From positions 1 to 52,981 of the forward strand of contig CAKQRE010000014.1 of the NCBI GenBank assembly GCA_934271265.1: 52,981 nt of DNA, given 5' to 3'. A program made the position numbers and the translations under genes. The DNA is from an uncultured Clostridia bacterium. GTDB taxonomy: Bacteria; Bacillota; Clostridia; Christensenellales; Borkfalkiaceae. The notes beneath the pieces were generated by a model, which was given only the letters and a program-made list of their open reading frames with translations, was not told the origin of the DNA and did not search any database. Position 1 is the stretch's first letter. The number at the start of each line of letters is the position of its first letter. Positions 33,045-42,725 of this stretch are shown piece after piece.

Positions 33045-33239
33045 TCACCAGTCCTGCCGGTCGCTGATCTTGATGTCGTCGTAATAGTCGAAATATCTGC
33101 GTTTAAAATCCGCGTTTCCGTTTTTCTTTAACGGGGTGGTTTTTTTGTTTGCCGAACTTTTGGGCGCGTTTGCGGGCGCTTCTCTTTTTTCGGTCCGATT
33201 TTCCCTTTCCGGAAGATCCGTAAACTCTTTTTCTTCCAT
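33045..33239 (-). CDS. Small hydrophilic protein downstream of mnmG
   Basis: 64 residues, strongly charged (ERENRTEKRE at the start, RRYFDYYDD near the end), no cysteines or membrane segment. GAGGTGA lies ideally before the ATG, which is only 5 bases after the mnmG stop, so it is very likely a real co-transcribed gene. The family is not recognised. The longer frame in the same phase overlaps mnmG and is rejected. Confidence 0.6.
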   Translation of the reverse strand: MEEKEFTDLPERENRTEKREAPANAPKSSANKKTTPLKKNGNADFKRRYFDYYDDIKISDRQDW

Positions 33240-33244
33240 AAAAA

Positions 33245-35101
33245 TCACCTCTTCAGATAAACCATCAGCACGGCGACGTCCGCCGGGTTGACCCCGGGGA
33301 TCCTGCTTGCCTGTCCGAGGTTTGTCGGGCGGATCTTTGCGAGTTTTTCTCTCGCTTCGATCCTCAACCCCGTCATGCCGCCGTAATCGAGGTCTTCGGG
33401 TAAAAGTTTTTCTTCCAATTTCTTTGCCCGCTCGATCTGCTCCGCTCCTTTTTTGAGATACCCTTCGTATTTCGTGTCTGTTTCTACGGTCTCTTTCACG
33501 TCGTAAGGATATTCTCCGTAAAGCGAAAAGTGCTCGCATATATCGATAAACGGAATATTCCGTCGGATCATATCCGCGGGAGAAACGCCGCCGTACACTT
33601 CGCCGCCGTAACTTTTAACAAAGTCCGCGCACTCTTTCGGCGGTATTTTGATCTCGATTTTTTTCTTTAATTCCGCGATCTGTTCCTGCCGTTTTTTATA
33701 TCTTGCGTAACGTTCGTCCGATACGAGCCCGACCTTTCTTCCCTTTTCGGTCAGGCGGGCGTCCGCGTTGTCCTGGCGAAGAAAAATGCGGTATTCCGCA
33801 CGGGAAGTCATCATACGGTACGGCTCGTCCGTTCCTTTCGTAACGAGGTCGTCTATCATCACGCCGATATAGCCTTCGTCACGGGAGACGATCAGCGGAT
33901 CCTTCCCCTGCAAAAACAGGGAAGCGTTGATCCCCGCGATAAGTCCCTGCGCCGCGGCTTCCTCGTAACCGCTCGTTCCGTTGATCTGCCCGGCGGTGAA
34001 GATCCCCGGGATCTTTTTGAAAGCAAGGGCGGGCGTCAGATCGAGACTGTCGATACAGTCGTATTCGATGGCATAGGCATAGCGGGTAAATTCACAGTGT
34101 TCCAGCCCTTTTATCGACCGATACATGGCTTTTTGCACGTCGTGCGGGAGAGAGGTGGACATGCCCTGCACGTAGATCTCGTCGGTGTCGGCTCCTTCCG
34201 GTTCCAGAAAGATCTGATGTCTTTCCTTGTCTTTGAATCTTACGACTTTCGTTTCGATGGACGGGCAGTAACGGGGTCCCGTGCTTTTGATGAATCCGTT
34301 GTACAAGGGAGATCGGTCGAGGTTGTCTAAAATGATCCTGTGCGTTTCCGGATTGGTGTAGGTAATGTAGCACGGCACCTGTTTTTCGGGCACCGCGTCC
34401 GTCATGAAGGAGAAGGGGTATACGTTCGTTTCTCCCTCCTGCACGTCGAGCACCGAATAATCGATCGTGCGCCCGTCAAGCCTTGCGGGAGTTCCCGTTT
34501 TGAACCGACGGACGTCGAATCCGAGTTTTATCAGACAGTCCGTCAGCTTGTTTGCGGGCAGGAATCCCGCGGGGCCGGCGTTCTGTTCCCATTCCCCCGC
34601 AACGATGCGGCTGTTCAGATAAACGCCCGTGGCGATGACGACCGCCTCGCAGCGCAGAATGCCGCCGAAAGCGTTTTTCACTCCGACGACTTTTCCGTTT
34701 TCCACGAGGATATCGGTGATCTCGCATTGCAGGATCGAGAGGTTCGGCGTGTTTTCAAGGGTCTTTTTCATCACTTTGTGGTAATCGTATTTGTCCGATT
34801 GCGCACGGAGAGACTGCACCGCCGCGCCCTTGCCGCGGTTTAACATTTTGATCTGCAGAAGGGTTTTATCCGCAATGATACCCATCATACCGCCGAGCGC
34901 GTCGAGTTCGCGCACGAGATGACCTTTTGCCGTGCCTCCGATGGACGGGTTGCACGCCATGAAAGCGATGTTCTCGAGATTGACGGTGGTAAGCGCCGTT
35001 CTGATCCCCGTTTTCGCGAGGGCGAACGCAGCTTCGCAACCTGCATGCCCGGCGCCGATGACGACCGCGCCGAAAGTTCCTTCGATGTATTCGTTATTCA
35101 T
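33245..35101 (-). CDS. mnmG: tRNA uridine 5-carboxymethylaminomethyl modification enzyme MnmG
   Basis: FAD-dependent partner of MnmE in modifying U34 of tRNAs. 618 residues, usual length. The N-terminal dinucleotide motif is GAGHAGCEAA (17-26), followed by CNPSIGG and a C-terminal MnmE-interaction region ending PGVNPADVAVLMVYL. mnmE and rsmG, common neighbours, are not adjacent here. Transcribed toward the candidate origin, in the same direction as dnaA. Confidence 0.96.
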   Translation of the reverse strand: MNNEYIEGTFGAVVIGAGHAGCEAAFALAKTGIRTALTTVNLENIAFMACNPSIGGTAKGHLVRELDALGGMMGIIADKTLLQIKMLNRGKGAAVQSLRAQSDKYDYHKVMKKTLENTPNLSILQCEITDILVENGKVVGVKNAFGGILRCEAVVIATGVYLNSRIVAGEWEQNAGPAGFLPANKLTDCLIKLGFDVRRFKTGTPARLDGRTIDYSVLDVQEGETNVYPFSFMTDAVPEKQVPCYITYTNPETHRIILDNLDRSPLYNGFIKSTGPRYCPSIETKVVRFKDKERHQIFLEPEGADTDEIYVQGMSTSLPHDVQKAMYRSIKGLEHCEFTRYAYAIEYDCIDSLDLTPALAFKKIPGIFTAGQINGTSGYEEAAAQGLIAGINASLFLQGKDPLIVSRDEGYIGVMIDDLVTKGTDEPYRMMTSRAEYRIFLRQDNADARLTEKGRKVGLVSDERYARYKKRQEQIAELKKKIEIKIPPKECADFVKSYGGEVYGGVSPADMIRRNIPFIDICEHFSLYGEYPYDVKETVETDTKYEGYLKKGAEQIERAKKLEEKLLPEDLDYGGMTGLRIEAREKLAKIRPTNLGQASRIPGVNPADVAVLMVYLKR

Positions 35102-35175
35102 AAAAATTTTTTAGGATGACCGTGAGAAGACCGTTTTTTGTAAAATCGGACGAGGTTTTGTCTCTCCGAAAGCGA

Positions 35176-35243
35176 GAGATCCGAACCGGTGGCGGCTCGG
35201 ATCTCCTATGCCGGGCAAGGTTCGTATGATTCTTGTCCGGCAT
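35176..35243. repeat. Hairpin plus 36-nt palindromic repeat, copy 5
   Basis: The 36-nt palindrome (35208-35243, ATGCCGGGCAAG / CTTGTCCGGCAT) is directly next to a 9-bp hairpin, GAGATCCGA / TCGGATCTC (35176-35205). Together they lie downstream of dnaA and may serve to end its transcript. Confidence 0.85.
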
Positions 35244-35280
35244 CGTCGGCAACCGCGCCCCTTTTTTGAAGAGGGTGCGG

Positions 35281-36630
35281 TTATTTTTTGTAGATCAGAT
35301 TTTTCAGGTCGTTCACTTCCGTTGCGATACGGGTGTTTACGTTCACGAGTTCGGCGATCTTATCTCTTGCGTGGATCACCGTCGTGTGGTCTCTTCCGCC
35401 GAGGGCTTGTCCGATGGTGACGAGAGGAATGGACAGAAGTTCCGTCATGAGATAAGCGCAGATCTGGCGCGGCTCGACAAGCTCTTTGTTTTTCTTTTTG
35501 CCGAGAAGCTCCGATTTCTGCAATTTATAGAAAGAGCAGACCGTGTCGATAATGACGTCCGTCGTGACGACTTCTTCTTTGGTTTCAGGAGAAACGCTTT
35601 CCTTTAACGCTTCTTTCGCAAGGTCGATCGTGATGGGACATTCGTGCAGCATGGAAGCGAAGATCACCTTGTTCAGCATGCCTTCGAGAGAACGCACGTC
35701 GTTATCCGAATGTTCGGCGAGGTAAAGGGCAACGTCGAGGGAAAGGATGTATTTGCGCATTTCCGCCTTTTTCTGCAGAATGGCGATCTTCGTTTCGATG
35801 TCGGGCGGAAGGACCTGCGCCATCAGCCCCCCTTCGAAACGGGTTTTGAGACGATCGGAAAGCAGTTCGATCTCCTTCGGGTGGCAATCCGCGGAAAGAA
35901 CGATCTGTTTGTTCTGCCCGTAAAGCTCGTTGAAGGTGTGAAAAAATTCTTCCTGCGTGGATTGTTTTTTCGCGAGGAACTGCACGTCGTCGATGATGAG
36001 GACGTCCGCGTTGCGGTAACGGCTTTTGAAATCCATTCCTTCCTGAGAGTATGCTTTGCCCTGACGGATGGTGGAGATCAGGTCGCTCGTAAACTTTTCG
36101 CACGTGGCGTAAACCACGTTCATCACGGGATTGTTGCTGCGGATCTGGTTGGCGATCGCGTGCATGATATGCGTTTTACCGAGCCCCGCGCCGCCGTAGA
36201 TAAACAGCGGGTTGTAACTGTTGCCCGGGTTGTCCGCCACCGCTTTTGCCGCGGCGTAAAGGTAACGGTTGGAAGAACCGACCACAAAGGTGTCGAAAGT
36301 GTATTTGGGGTTGATCGGGGTCTCTTCCACCTCTTCGCGGCGGGGGATCACGTAGCCTTTTTTCGCGAGGTAATCTTCGCGGCTGTCGCCGACGCAAAGC
36401 TCGATGTCCGTGATGCCGGTGTCGGCGGTGCGGAGCGCCGCGCGGATCTTGTCGAGAAGTCTCGATGCGACTTCGGAGGCAAAAATCTCCGTTTTCGTCG
36501 CGAGAATGAGCTTCGTGTTGATAAGATCGATCGGTTTTAATTGTTCGATATACGTCGAATAAGAGATCGCGCTGACCGTGGATTGCAACTCCTTCAACGC
36601 TTTATCCCATAAAATTTCATAACTTTCCAT
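35281..36630 (-). CDS. dnaA: Chromosomal replication initiator DnaA
   Basis: Binds DnaA boxes and opens the origin. 449 residues from the ATG at 36630 (AGG eight bases upstream; a GTG two codons earlier is too close to it). Domain I is at the N-terminus, the AAA+ core has Walker A GGAGLGKTH and Walker B VLIIDDVQFL, and domain IV has GGRDHTTVIHA, the DnaA-box recognition signature. Domain II is short. Neither dnaN nor a DnaA-box cluster is adjacent: only 74 bases separate the start from the strand switch near recF. The closest cluster is at 30150-30320. Confidence 0.97.
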   Translation of the reverse strand: MESYEILWDKALKELQSTVSAISYSTYIEQLKPIDLINTKLILATKTEIFASEVASRLLDKIRAALRTADTGITDIELCVGDSREDYLAKKGYVIPRREEVEETPINPKYTFDTFVVGSSNRYLYAAAKAVADNPGNSYNPLFIYGGAGLGKTHIMHAIANQIRSNNPVMNVVYATCEKFTSDLISTIRQGKAYSQEGMDFKSRYRNADVLIIDDVQFLAKKQSTQEEFFHTFNELYGQNKQIVLSADCHPKEIELLSDRLKTRFEGGLMAQVLPPDIETKIAILQKKAEMRKYILSLDVALYLAEHSDNDVRSLEGMLNKVIFASMLHECPITIDLAKEALKESVSPETKEEVVTTDVIIDTVCSFYKLQKSELLGKKKNKELVEPRQICAYLMTELLSIPLVTIGQALGGRDHTTVIHARDKIAELVNVNTRIATEVNDLKNLIYKK

Positions 36631-36844
36631 AACCACAACCTGTGAAAATACTTTACTATTTGAACCGTATTATATATAATATACTAAAAGCGAAAAAAAA
36701 TCAATAAGTTTGAGGGCTTGCGGTGGAAATTTTTGCGCTCGTTTTTTTTGCCCGGGCGGAAACCTTCTTTCCGGAAAGGGGTTTTTCCCCGTTCGCCGCG
36801 GCTTTTTGTTTTTTTGTCACGCCCGTCGGAGGAAGGAGAAGAGA

Positions 36845-37933
36845 ATGATCGTTTCGCAGTTGCAACTGACCGATTTCCGCAATTACAAAGAGGAAACGTT
36901 CCGTTACGAAGAAGGAATGAATATTGTCTGCGGCGGCAACGCGCAGGGAAAAACCAATTCCGCAGAAGCGATCTTTTATCTCTGCACGGGGTATTCTCCG
37001 CGCGCCACGAGGGACAAGCAGGTCATCCGCTACGGCGAAAAATCGGCAAAAATTTCCTGCAGGGCGGAGACCCGGTTCGGTTCCGTGACGGCGGAGATCA
37101 AATTTTATGCAGACAAGAACAAAGACGTTTCCGTGAACGGCGTGCCCGTCGCGAAGATCGGCGAACTGCTCGGCAACGTAAATTCCGTGTTTTTCAACCC
37201 CGGGGAACTTCGCCTCGTGCAGGAAAGCCCGGAAGATCGCAGGCGGTTTCTCGATATTTCCCTTTCTCAGCTTTCGAGAAGTTACTTTTACGCTTTGCAG
37301 AAATACAAAAAGATCCTCGCGCAGAGGAATAACCTTCTGAAAAACGAGAATCTTTCTCTCATTCGCGACACGTTGCCCGTTTGGGATGCTCAGCTTGCCT
37401 CCGCCGGCGCGAAGATCGTTTCCGAACGGAACGATTACGTAAAAATGCTTTCTCCCTTTGCGGGGGAAGCGCACGGCGAGATCACGGGGGGAAAGGAAAC
37501 CCTCGACGTGACGGGGGATTATAAATTCGAAGGGTCGGAAGAGGAGATCCGGGCGCAGCTGACGGAAGCGTTGAGGGAAAAAACGGAAAAGGATATCGAA
37601 CTCGGTTATACGACGGTCGGCCCGCACAGGGACGATCTGAAGATCAAGGTGAACGGGACGGACGTGAGGACTTACGGTTCTCAGGGGCAGCAGCGGACGG
37701 CGGCGCTTTCTTTGAAACTCGCCGAAACGGAGATTTTCCGCGAACGGTTCGGAGAATATCCCGTGTTGATCCTGGACGACGCGATGAGCGAACTCGATTC
37801 TTCCCGCAAAAAGCGGCTGAAATCCGCCGTCGGGAAAATGCAGACGATCGTCACCGTGACCGAAAAGGAAGACGTGCCGGACTATGCTTCTGCGAACGTG
37901 ATCGAAGTAGACGACGGAAAAATCAGAAGATAA
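36845..37933 (+). CDS. recF: DNA replication and repair protein RecF
   Basis: SMC-like ATPase that helps load RecA at gaps. 362 residues from the ATG at 36845, with GGAGGAAGGAG upstream; the longer frame to 36710 has no support. Walker A is GGNAQGKTN (about 31-39), the signature is YGSQGQQRT, and Walker B is PVLILDDAMSELD. It is divergent from dnaA, whereas in most Firmicutes both run in one operon with dnaN between them. Confidence 0.95.
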   Translation: MIVSQLQLTDFRNYKEETFRYEEGMNIVCGGNAQGKTNSAEAIFYLCTGYSPRATRDKQVIRYGEKSAKISCRAETRFGSVTAEIKFYADKNKDVSVNGVPVAKIGELLGNVNSVFFNPGELRLVQESPEDRRRFLDISLSQLSRSYFYALQKYKKILAQRNNLLKNENLSLIRDTLPVWDAQLASAGAKIVSERNDYVKMLSPFAGEAHGEITGGKETLDVTGDYKFEGSEEEIRAQLTEALREKTEKDIELGYTTVGPHRDDLKIKVNGTDVRTYGSQGQQRTAALSLKLAETEIFRERFGEYPVLILDDAMSELDSSRKKRLKSAVGKMQTIVTVTEKEDVPDYASANVIEVDDGKIRR

Positions 37934-38006
37934 AACAGAATTAATGGGTCTATAAGTTGATAAAACGCTAATTATTATAGATGATATATTATACGGAGGT
38001 AGCGAA

Positions 38007-38828
38007 ATGAGCGAATGTAACCACGATTGTTCTTCGTGCGAATCGACTTGCGAAAAGAAAGATTTTCTCGCAAAGCCGAAAGATTCCACGAAGATCGGTA
38101 AGATGATCGCGGTCGTCAGCGGCAAAGGGGGCGTGGGAAAATCCCTCGTGACCGAACTTCTTGCCGTAAACACGTTGAGAAAAGGTTTCAAAACGGCTGT
38201 CCTCGACGCCGATATCACGGGGCCTTCCGTTCCGAAAGCGTTCGGCTTGCACGAGCCGGCTTACGGCACGGAGGACGGAACTTCCATTTATCCCGTAACG
38301 ACGGCGCAGGGGATCAAAGTGATGTCTATGAACCTTCTTTTGGGAGAAGAGGGTGCGCCCGTCGTCTGGCGCGGACCCGTGATCAGCGGTGCCGTGAAGC
38401 AATTCTACACCGACGTCCTGTGGGAAGACGTAGACTTTATGTACGTCGATATGCCCCCCGGAACGGGAGACGTTCCTCTTACGGTGTTCCAGTCCTTGCC
38501 GATTGACGGGATCGTTGTTGTGACTACCCCGCAGGACGCCGTTGCGATGATCGTCGAAAAAGCGGTCCGCATGGCGGAAATGATGAACGTGAAGATCATC
38601 GGGCTTGTGGAAAACATGAGTTACGTCACCTGCCCGTGCTGCGGCGAAAAATTCTTCCCCTACGGGGAAAGCAAAACGAAAACCGTTGCCGAAAAATATT
38701 CTCTGCCCGTTCTCGGTAGTCTGCCGATCGATCCGAAAGTCGCAAAGCTTGTGGATGAAGGGAGGATCGAAGAGGTGGAAGACGGGCTTCTTTCCGACGC
38801 GACGGAAGTCGTTCTCCGTTCGGTGTGA
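38007..38828 (+). CDS. Mrp/NBP35-type iron-sulfur carrier ATPase
   Basis: 273 residues. An N-terminal cysteine cluster (CNHDCSSCESTC, 4-15) precedes the deviant Walker A GKGGVGKS; the Mrp signature PPGTGDVPLT follows, and CPCC near residue 211 can hold the bridging cluster. The family transfers Fe-S clusters to apoproteins and is related to ParA/MinD, but the Cys motifs mark it as Mrp rather than the missing Soj. GGAGGT precedes the ATG and a 14-bp dispersed motif lies at 37950-37963. Confidence 0.92.
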   Translation: MSECNHDCSSCESTCEKKDFLAKPKDSTKIGKMIAVVSGKGGVGKSLVTELLAVNTLRKGFKTAVLDADITGPSVPKAFGLHEPAYGTEDGTSIYPVTTAQGIKVMSMNLLLGEEGAPVVWRGPVISGAVKQFYTDVLWEDVDFMYVDMPPGTGDVPLTVFQSLPIDGIVVVTTPQDAVAMIVEKAVRMAEMMNVKIIGLVENMSYVTCPCCGEKFFPYGESKTKTVAEKYSLPVLGSLPIDPKVAKLVDEGRIEEVEDGLLSDATEVVLRSV

Positions 38829-38904
38829 TCGTCTGTCGGCGGGAAATAACGGGAGACAGATACTTTCCGGCGTTCCGTTATGACTGAAATTTAAAATGGT
38901 TGAA

Positions 38905-38945
38905 AAACCGCAGGGTTCCTTTCGGAATTGCCTGCGGTTTTTTTG
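38905..38945 (+). terminator. Intrinsic terminator of the Mrp gene
   Basis: AAACCGCAGG / CCTGCGGTTT hairpin followed by a run of T. The remaining sequence to 39118 is non-coding and includes a decayed GTCATCCTGAG-type element (38963-39003, arms GCAAAT / ATTTGC). Confidence 0.88.
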
Positions 38946-39118
38946 TTTTTATAGGTTCTATGGCAAATGCTGCGGGGTCGGGATGACGAGAATGAAATTT
39001 GCGATATATGGTTTTATTACAGTTGTAGAAAAATAACCTTAAGAGCCATGACATGGGCGGGCTTAAGATGCCGGGAATGGCGTTTTGACGGTTCGGTTAC
39101 GGTTCCGGAATCGCCCGA

Positions 39119-40870
39119 TCAGGCGTAAACGAGAGGGATCCCGTAGTTATTTTCGTAAATATCTTTCCAGAGCAGGTAGTTTTCGTCCTTCATGCGTTCG
39201 GCATTTTCGCCCACGGCGGAATCGGGATCCGGATAGATCGGTTTGCCGATATGCACGGTGTATTCCTGCACGTAAAACCCGTCTTCGCCGAGCACGTCGC
39301 TGTCCTGCATCGTGATAAAGCAGGGAAGAACGGGTACGTTGTTTTTTGCCGCCATGGAGAACGCCCCCTTTTTAAGAGGCTTCGGCTTGCGGTAATTCCA
39401 CCACATGCTCTGTTCGGGATAAACGAGAATGAAATGCCCGTCTTTTAAGATCTCCGAAACGGAACTCATGAATTTCTGCATGTTTTTGAAACCGGAAGAA
39501 AGGGGAAGAGTGTTGCAGTTTCTCATTAAAAACCCGTAAAATCCGGGGAAATTCGTATAGTTTCCCTCTCTCACCACGCGGAAAAATTTGTGTTTTTTCG
39601 TGTCGGCATGATCATAAACGAGCTGCATGGCAAAACTGTCGAACGCGTTGAAGTGGTTGCAGGTGATGATCGCGCCCCCTTCGAGAGAGGTTAGGTTTTC
39701 CAGCCCCACGATGTCTTTCATGATCAGTTGTTTATTTTCGATCAGGTTATTTACAAACACGCGCGCCGCTTTGAAGGCAGCCGCGGCTTTCATTCTGCTG
39801 ATAAGTTTTTTTTTGGCGTAATCCACGTCTTCTTCCAAAGGGAGCGTCGGCGGGTCGTCTTCGGCGTCGACGTCGAATTTTCCTTTCGCTTCCAGCTCGC
39901 CGATCTTCTCTATCACGGCAACTCTGTCCTGCGCCTGCTTTTTGCGAAGAATTTTCAGATAATTGTCTTCGCGGGCGATCTCGCGTTCGGCAAGAAGGGC
40001 TAAATTGTTGCCGCAGTCAATATCTCTCTGTTTTTCTTCGTCCGAATAGGAAAGAGACGCTTCGCGCAGCTCCTGATAAAATTCCGTTTTTTCGGCATAT
40101 TTCCAGAAATATTCTCCGAAACGGCAGTCGGGATAATGCCAGGGTTTGGAAACCATGATATAGTGGAAAATAGCAACTTTTGCGGGGTCGATCTCGAACT
40201 GCGGGAGAATTTCCGTGTTCCACTTTCTGTCAAGGTGTAAAACCCTGTCTTTGCACATCAGGTTGAGATAGTCTTCGTCCTGCGTGACGGCAAAATTATA
40301 AACGGAAAGAAGATCGCCGAATTTCTTCAGCAGATCGTTCTTTCGGAATTGTTTGCAGTTGAGAAGGAGAAGTCCGGCGTTGAAATAGGCGTAGCGGTCG
40401 ATGCCGAGCACCTGTTCCACGTATCTGCCGTATACGTCTATGTCGGTCATGACCCGTTCCGTCACCGCGCCCACGTAGTTGTCTTTCAGGTCGGTGTCGT
40501 ATAATTCGGAAATATCGCCGAGAACGACGGTGTCGCTGTCGATATAGATCGCCTTGTCGTATTGGGGGAACATGTCCGCAATAAACAGGCGGTAATAGGT
40601 GGTTTTCGAATAGTAATCGCGCAGAGGCAGTTTCTTTTCGATCGCCGTCAGATAGCTCGTCACGTCCTCGAAAATAATTTCGGCGTTTTCCCGTTCAAGC
40701 TCTTTTGCCACGCGGCGGGAACGTTCGGAAACGTCGGTAATAAGAATATGAAAACGGTAAAAACGGTCGGGAGACGCGTTCTCGAGCATGGAACGGATGG
40801 AGATGATCGTGAATTTCACGAAAGCGTCGTCACAGGCGTAAAATATCGGTACGATTTTTTTATCGGTCAT
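39119..40870 (-). CDS. GT8 glycosyltransferase - PlsC-type acyltransferase fusion
   Basis: 583 residues. Residues 1 to about 290 form a family-8 glycosyltransferase domain with the metal/donor motif YIDSDTVV near residue 110 and the C-terminal HYIMVSKPWHYPD motif. A charged linker (about 290-370) leads to a lysophospholipid-acyltransferase domain with CNHFNAFD (HX4D) and an EQSMWWN block where PlsC proteins have EGTR. Both enzyme classes are known; the fusion suggests synthesis of an acylated glycolipid or acylated glycan at the membrane. The two upstream genes encode the same two domains separately. Substrates are unknown. Confidence 0.85.
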   Translation of the reverse strand: MTDKKIVPIFYACDDAFVKFTIISIRSMLENASPDRFYRFHILITDVSERSRRVAKELERENAEIIFEDVTSYLTAIEKKLPLRDYYSKTTYYRLFIADMFPQYDKAIYIDSDTVVLGDISELYDTDLKDNYVGAVTERVMTDIDVYGRYVEQVLGIDRYAYFNAGLLLLNCKQFRKNDLLKKFGDLLSVYNFAVTQDEDYLNLMCKDRVLHLDRKWNTEILPQFEIDPAKVAIFHYIMVSKPWHYPDCRFGEYFWKYAEKTEFYQELREASLSYSDEEKQRDIDCGNNLALLAEREIAREDNYLKILRKKQAQDRVAVIEKIGELEAKGKFDVDAEDDPPTLPLEEDVDYAKKKLISRMKAAAAFKAARVFVNNLIENKQLIMKDIVGLENLTSLEGGAIITCNHFNAFDSFAMQLVYDHADTKKHKFFRVVREGNYTNFPGFYGFLMRNCNTLPLSSGFKNMQKFMSSVSEILKDGHFILVYPEQSMWWNYRKPKPLKKGAFSMAAKNNVPVLPCFITMQDSDVLGEDGFYVQEYTVHIGKPIYPDPDSAVGENAERMKDENYLLWKDIYENNYGIPLVYA

Positions 40871-40928
40871 TGCGTTGTCCTTTCTTAATGTTTTTTGTAT
40901 TTGGGTGTATAAGTCGTTTATTGCGTAA

Positions 40929-41768
40929 TTATGCGTTTGTTTTTCCGTCCGAATATTCCTTTTTTAAGGAGAGGTATTCGTTTAAGATGTCGTCAAAGGC
41001 ATGATAGCGGAAAACGGAGTGGACTTTATCCACCTGCCACTGCTTGATGTTTGCCGTGTGGGGATAAGGGAGCCAGAACAGGCGTTTGCTGAAATGCCTG
41101 ACGACCGTGTGTTTGTGAAGAAATTTCTGATCGTTGAATTTTTGAGGCAACAGTATTTTTTTTGTGGTGCTGCGGATGATCGCGCTCTGATCGGCAAAAA
41201 CGAGTTTCTTTGTCCGGATCAGCTCGCGCGCTTTTTCGAAAAGCCCCGTTTCGCGGCATTTTTTCATGTTGAAGAGAAGTACGCCCGCGTTGATATAGTG
41301 CGGATTGATAAGGTATTTCCCGTAATGATCTCTCGCCGCGGCGTATTCCGCGCCCGACACGTCGATGTCGTAAAGGAAGGTAAAGTCGTGCTGAAAGAGA
41401 ACGTCTACGTCGAGGTAAAGGATCTTGTCCGGGATCTCGCTCAGTTTATCGGCGAACAGGCGCAGGAGAGTGTAGGGGGAGCAATAAGCCCCTTCGTTCG
41501 GGCACCCGCCGAATTCCTTTTCGTAAAGGTCGGTCACGTCGATCTTCTTTACGAAGTTTTCTTCGTTGTATTTTTTCGCGACCGATTGCAGAAACTCCGT
41601 TTCGCCGTCCGAGATCGGTGTGTAATCGGGTTTGATGCGGGAAACGTCCATCGTGAGAAGGAACACGCCGACCGGCTCTTTTGTTTTTGTCCGCATGAGA
41701 ACGGATAACAGACAGGTCAGCGCGCCGTCGAACACTTTGGAGTTTCCGGAAAATAAAATATATCTCAT
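40929..41768 (-). CDS. Family 8 glycosyltransferase
   Basis: 279 residues from the ATG at 41768 (AGGA upstream); the frame beyond it overlaps the previous gene antisense-like and is not used. YLDVDVLFQHD is the DxD metal motif, YINAGVLLFNMK the family sugar-binding segment. GT8 members use UDP- or ADP-type nucleotide sugars. It lies between the acyltransferase and the fusion gene in a three-gene minus-strand set. A 14-bp motif is between it and the fusion gene. Confidence 0.88.
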   Translation of the reverse strand: MRYILFSGNSKVFDGALTCLLSVLMRTKTKEPVGVFLLTMDVSRIKPDYTPISDGETEFLQSVAKKYNEENFVKKIDVTDLYEKEFGGCPNEGAYCSPYTLLRLFADKLSEIPDKILYLDVDVLFQHDFTFLYDIDVSGAEYAAARDHYGKYLINPHYINAGVLLFNMKKCRETGLFEKARELIRTKKLVFADQSAIIRSTTKKILLPQKFNDQKFLHKHTVVRHFSKRLFWLPYPHTANIKQWQVDKVHSVFRYHAFDDILNEYLSLKKEYSDGKTNA

Positions 41769-41790
41769 TGTAATTTTTCCTGTGGGTGAT

Positions 41791-42591
41791 TTATTCTTCT
41801 CCGGCGTTCGGTTCTCTTTCCGTTTCGGGAAGATACACGATATAGTCGATATCCGAAAGTTTGCTGCGCGCGACCATTGCGGCATACACTTCGTCGCGCA
41901 GTTTTCGCTTCGCCTCTTTTGCGGGGAGGGTTTTGTCCGGATAAAAAGGTCCGTCCACATAGGTTACGATCTTCGGCTTTTTGAAAAACTTCCGTTTGTG
42001 ATAGGTGTTCGTGAAGGCGAATACCGGTGAACCGTACTGCACGGGATAACGGAAGGAGGCGTCTTTGAAATTCCGGATCCCCGTGTAATAGGGCCAGATA
42101 TGCGCTTCCGGATAAATGCAGATCGCGTCGGCTTGCTTCACGCGGAGATCGAGCGCGGACAGGAAGTTTTCCGTTGCTTTCAGCGTGTCCGGCAAGGGCA
42201 ACGCTCCGAGATAAGGGGTGATCCTGCCGAGCACCGGCATCGAAACGTTTGCCGGGTGAACGATCACGGAAACCTTTTTCGGGAAAGCGACCATCGACGG
42301 GATAAAAGGATCCGCCGCGGCGTTTGTGTGGTTGGCATAAAGGAAATAATTTCCCTTTGCTTTTTTCAGAACTTTGCGGTTTACGATCCTGTGACCGGAA
42401 AGAAACAGACATAGTTTCGAAAGGGGCGTCGCCACGATGCGGTAAGCGAAAAAAGCGAGGGCGCGATGAAAGAGATCCTCGCGCACGTAGCGGTAGTTCT
42501 CGTCTATTTTTTTCGCTTCGATCTTTGCGGAAGAAAACTCGTCGCCGAGCTCGTCGCGATAATAGATCACCCGCGCATGATTTTCTGCCAC
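41791..42591 (-). CDS. PlsC-like acyltransferase
   Basis: 266 residues from the GTG at 42591, which has AGGAG nine bases upstream; an ATG at 42684 would add 31 residues of low-complexity Lys-rich sequence. The motif ANHTNAAADPFIPS is the HX5D-like variant of the acyltransferase box, and CIYPEAHIWPYY replaces the usual FPEGTR. This clade is frequent in Clostridia near cell-surface genes. It is the first gene of the GT8/acyltransferase set. Confidence 0.8.
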   Translation of the reverse strand: MAENHARVIYYRDELGDEFSSAKIEAKKIDENYRYVREDLFHRALAFFAYRIVATPLSKLCLFLSGHRIVNRKVLKKAKGNYFLYANHTNAAADPFIPSMVAFPKKVSVIVHPANVSMPVLGRITPYLGALPLPDTLKATENFLSALDLRVKQADAICIYPEAHIWPYYTGIRNFKDASFRYPVQYGSPVFAFTNTYHKRKFFKKPKIVTYVDGPFYPDKTLPAKEAKRKLRDEVYAAMVARSKLSDIDYIVYLPETEREPNAGEE

Positions 42592-42725
42592 GTTTTTCTT
42601 CTCCTTTTTTCCTTTCTCCGGTTTTACGGGGATGTCCGGATGTGTCACTGCTTTTATTATAATCGAATCGGTCGAAAAAGTCACGCAAAAGTATCCGTTT
42701 TTCTCTCTACGATTTCAAAAAACCG

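Noticed and set aside
31966..33084. 372-codon Arg-rich frame overlapping the XRE membrane regulator
   Set aside because: Out-of-frame translation of the real gene, with extreme Arg content.
36631..36844. Origin between dnaA and recF
   Set aside because: Only AT-rich promoter-like sequence (TATATATAATATAC); no DnaA boxes.
36701..38218. 505-codon frame antisense to recF and mrp
   Set aside because: Both plus-strand genes are certain; this frame lacks start support.
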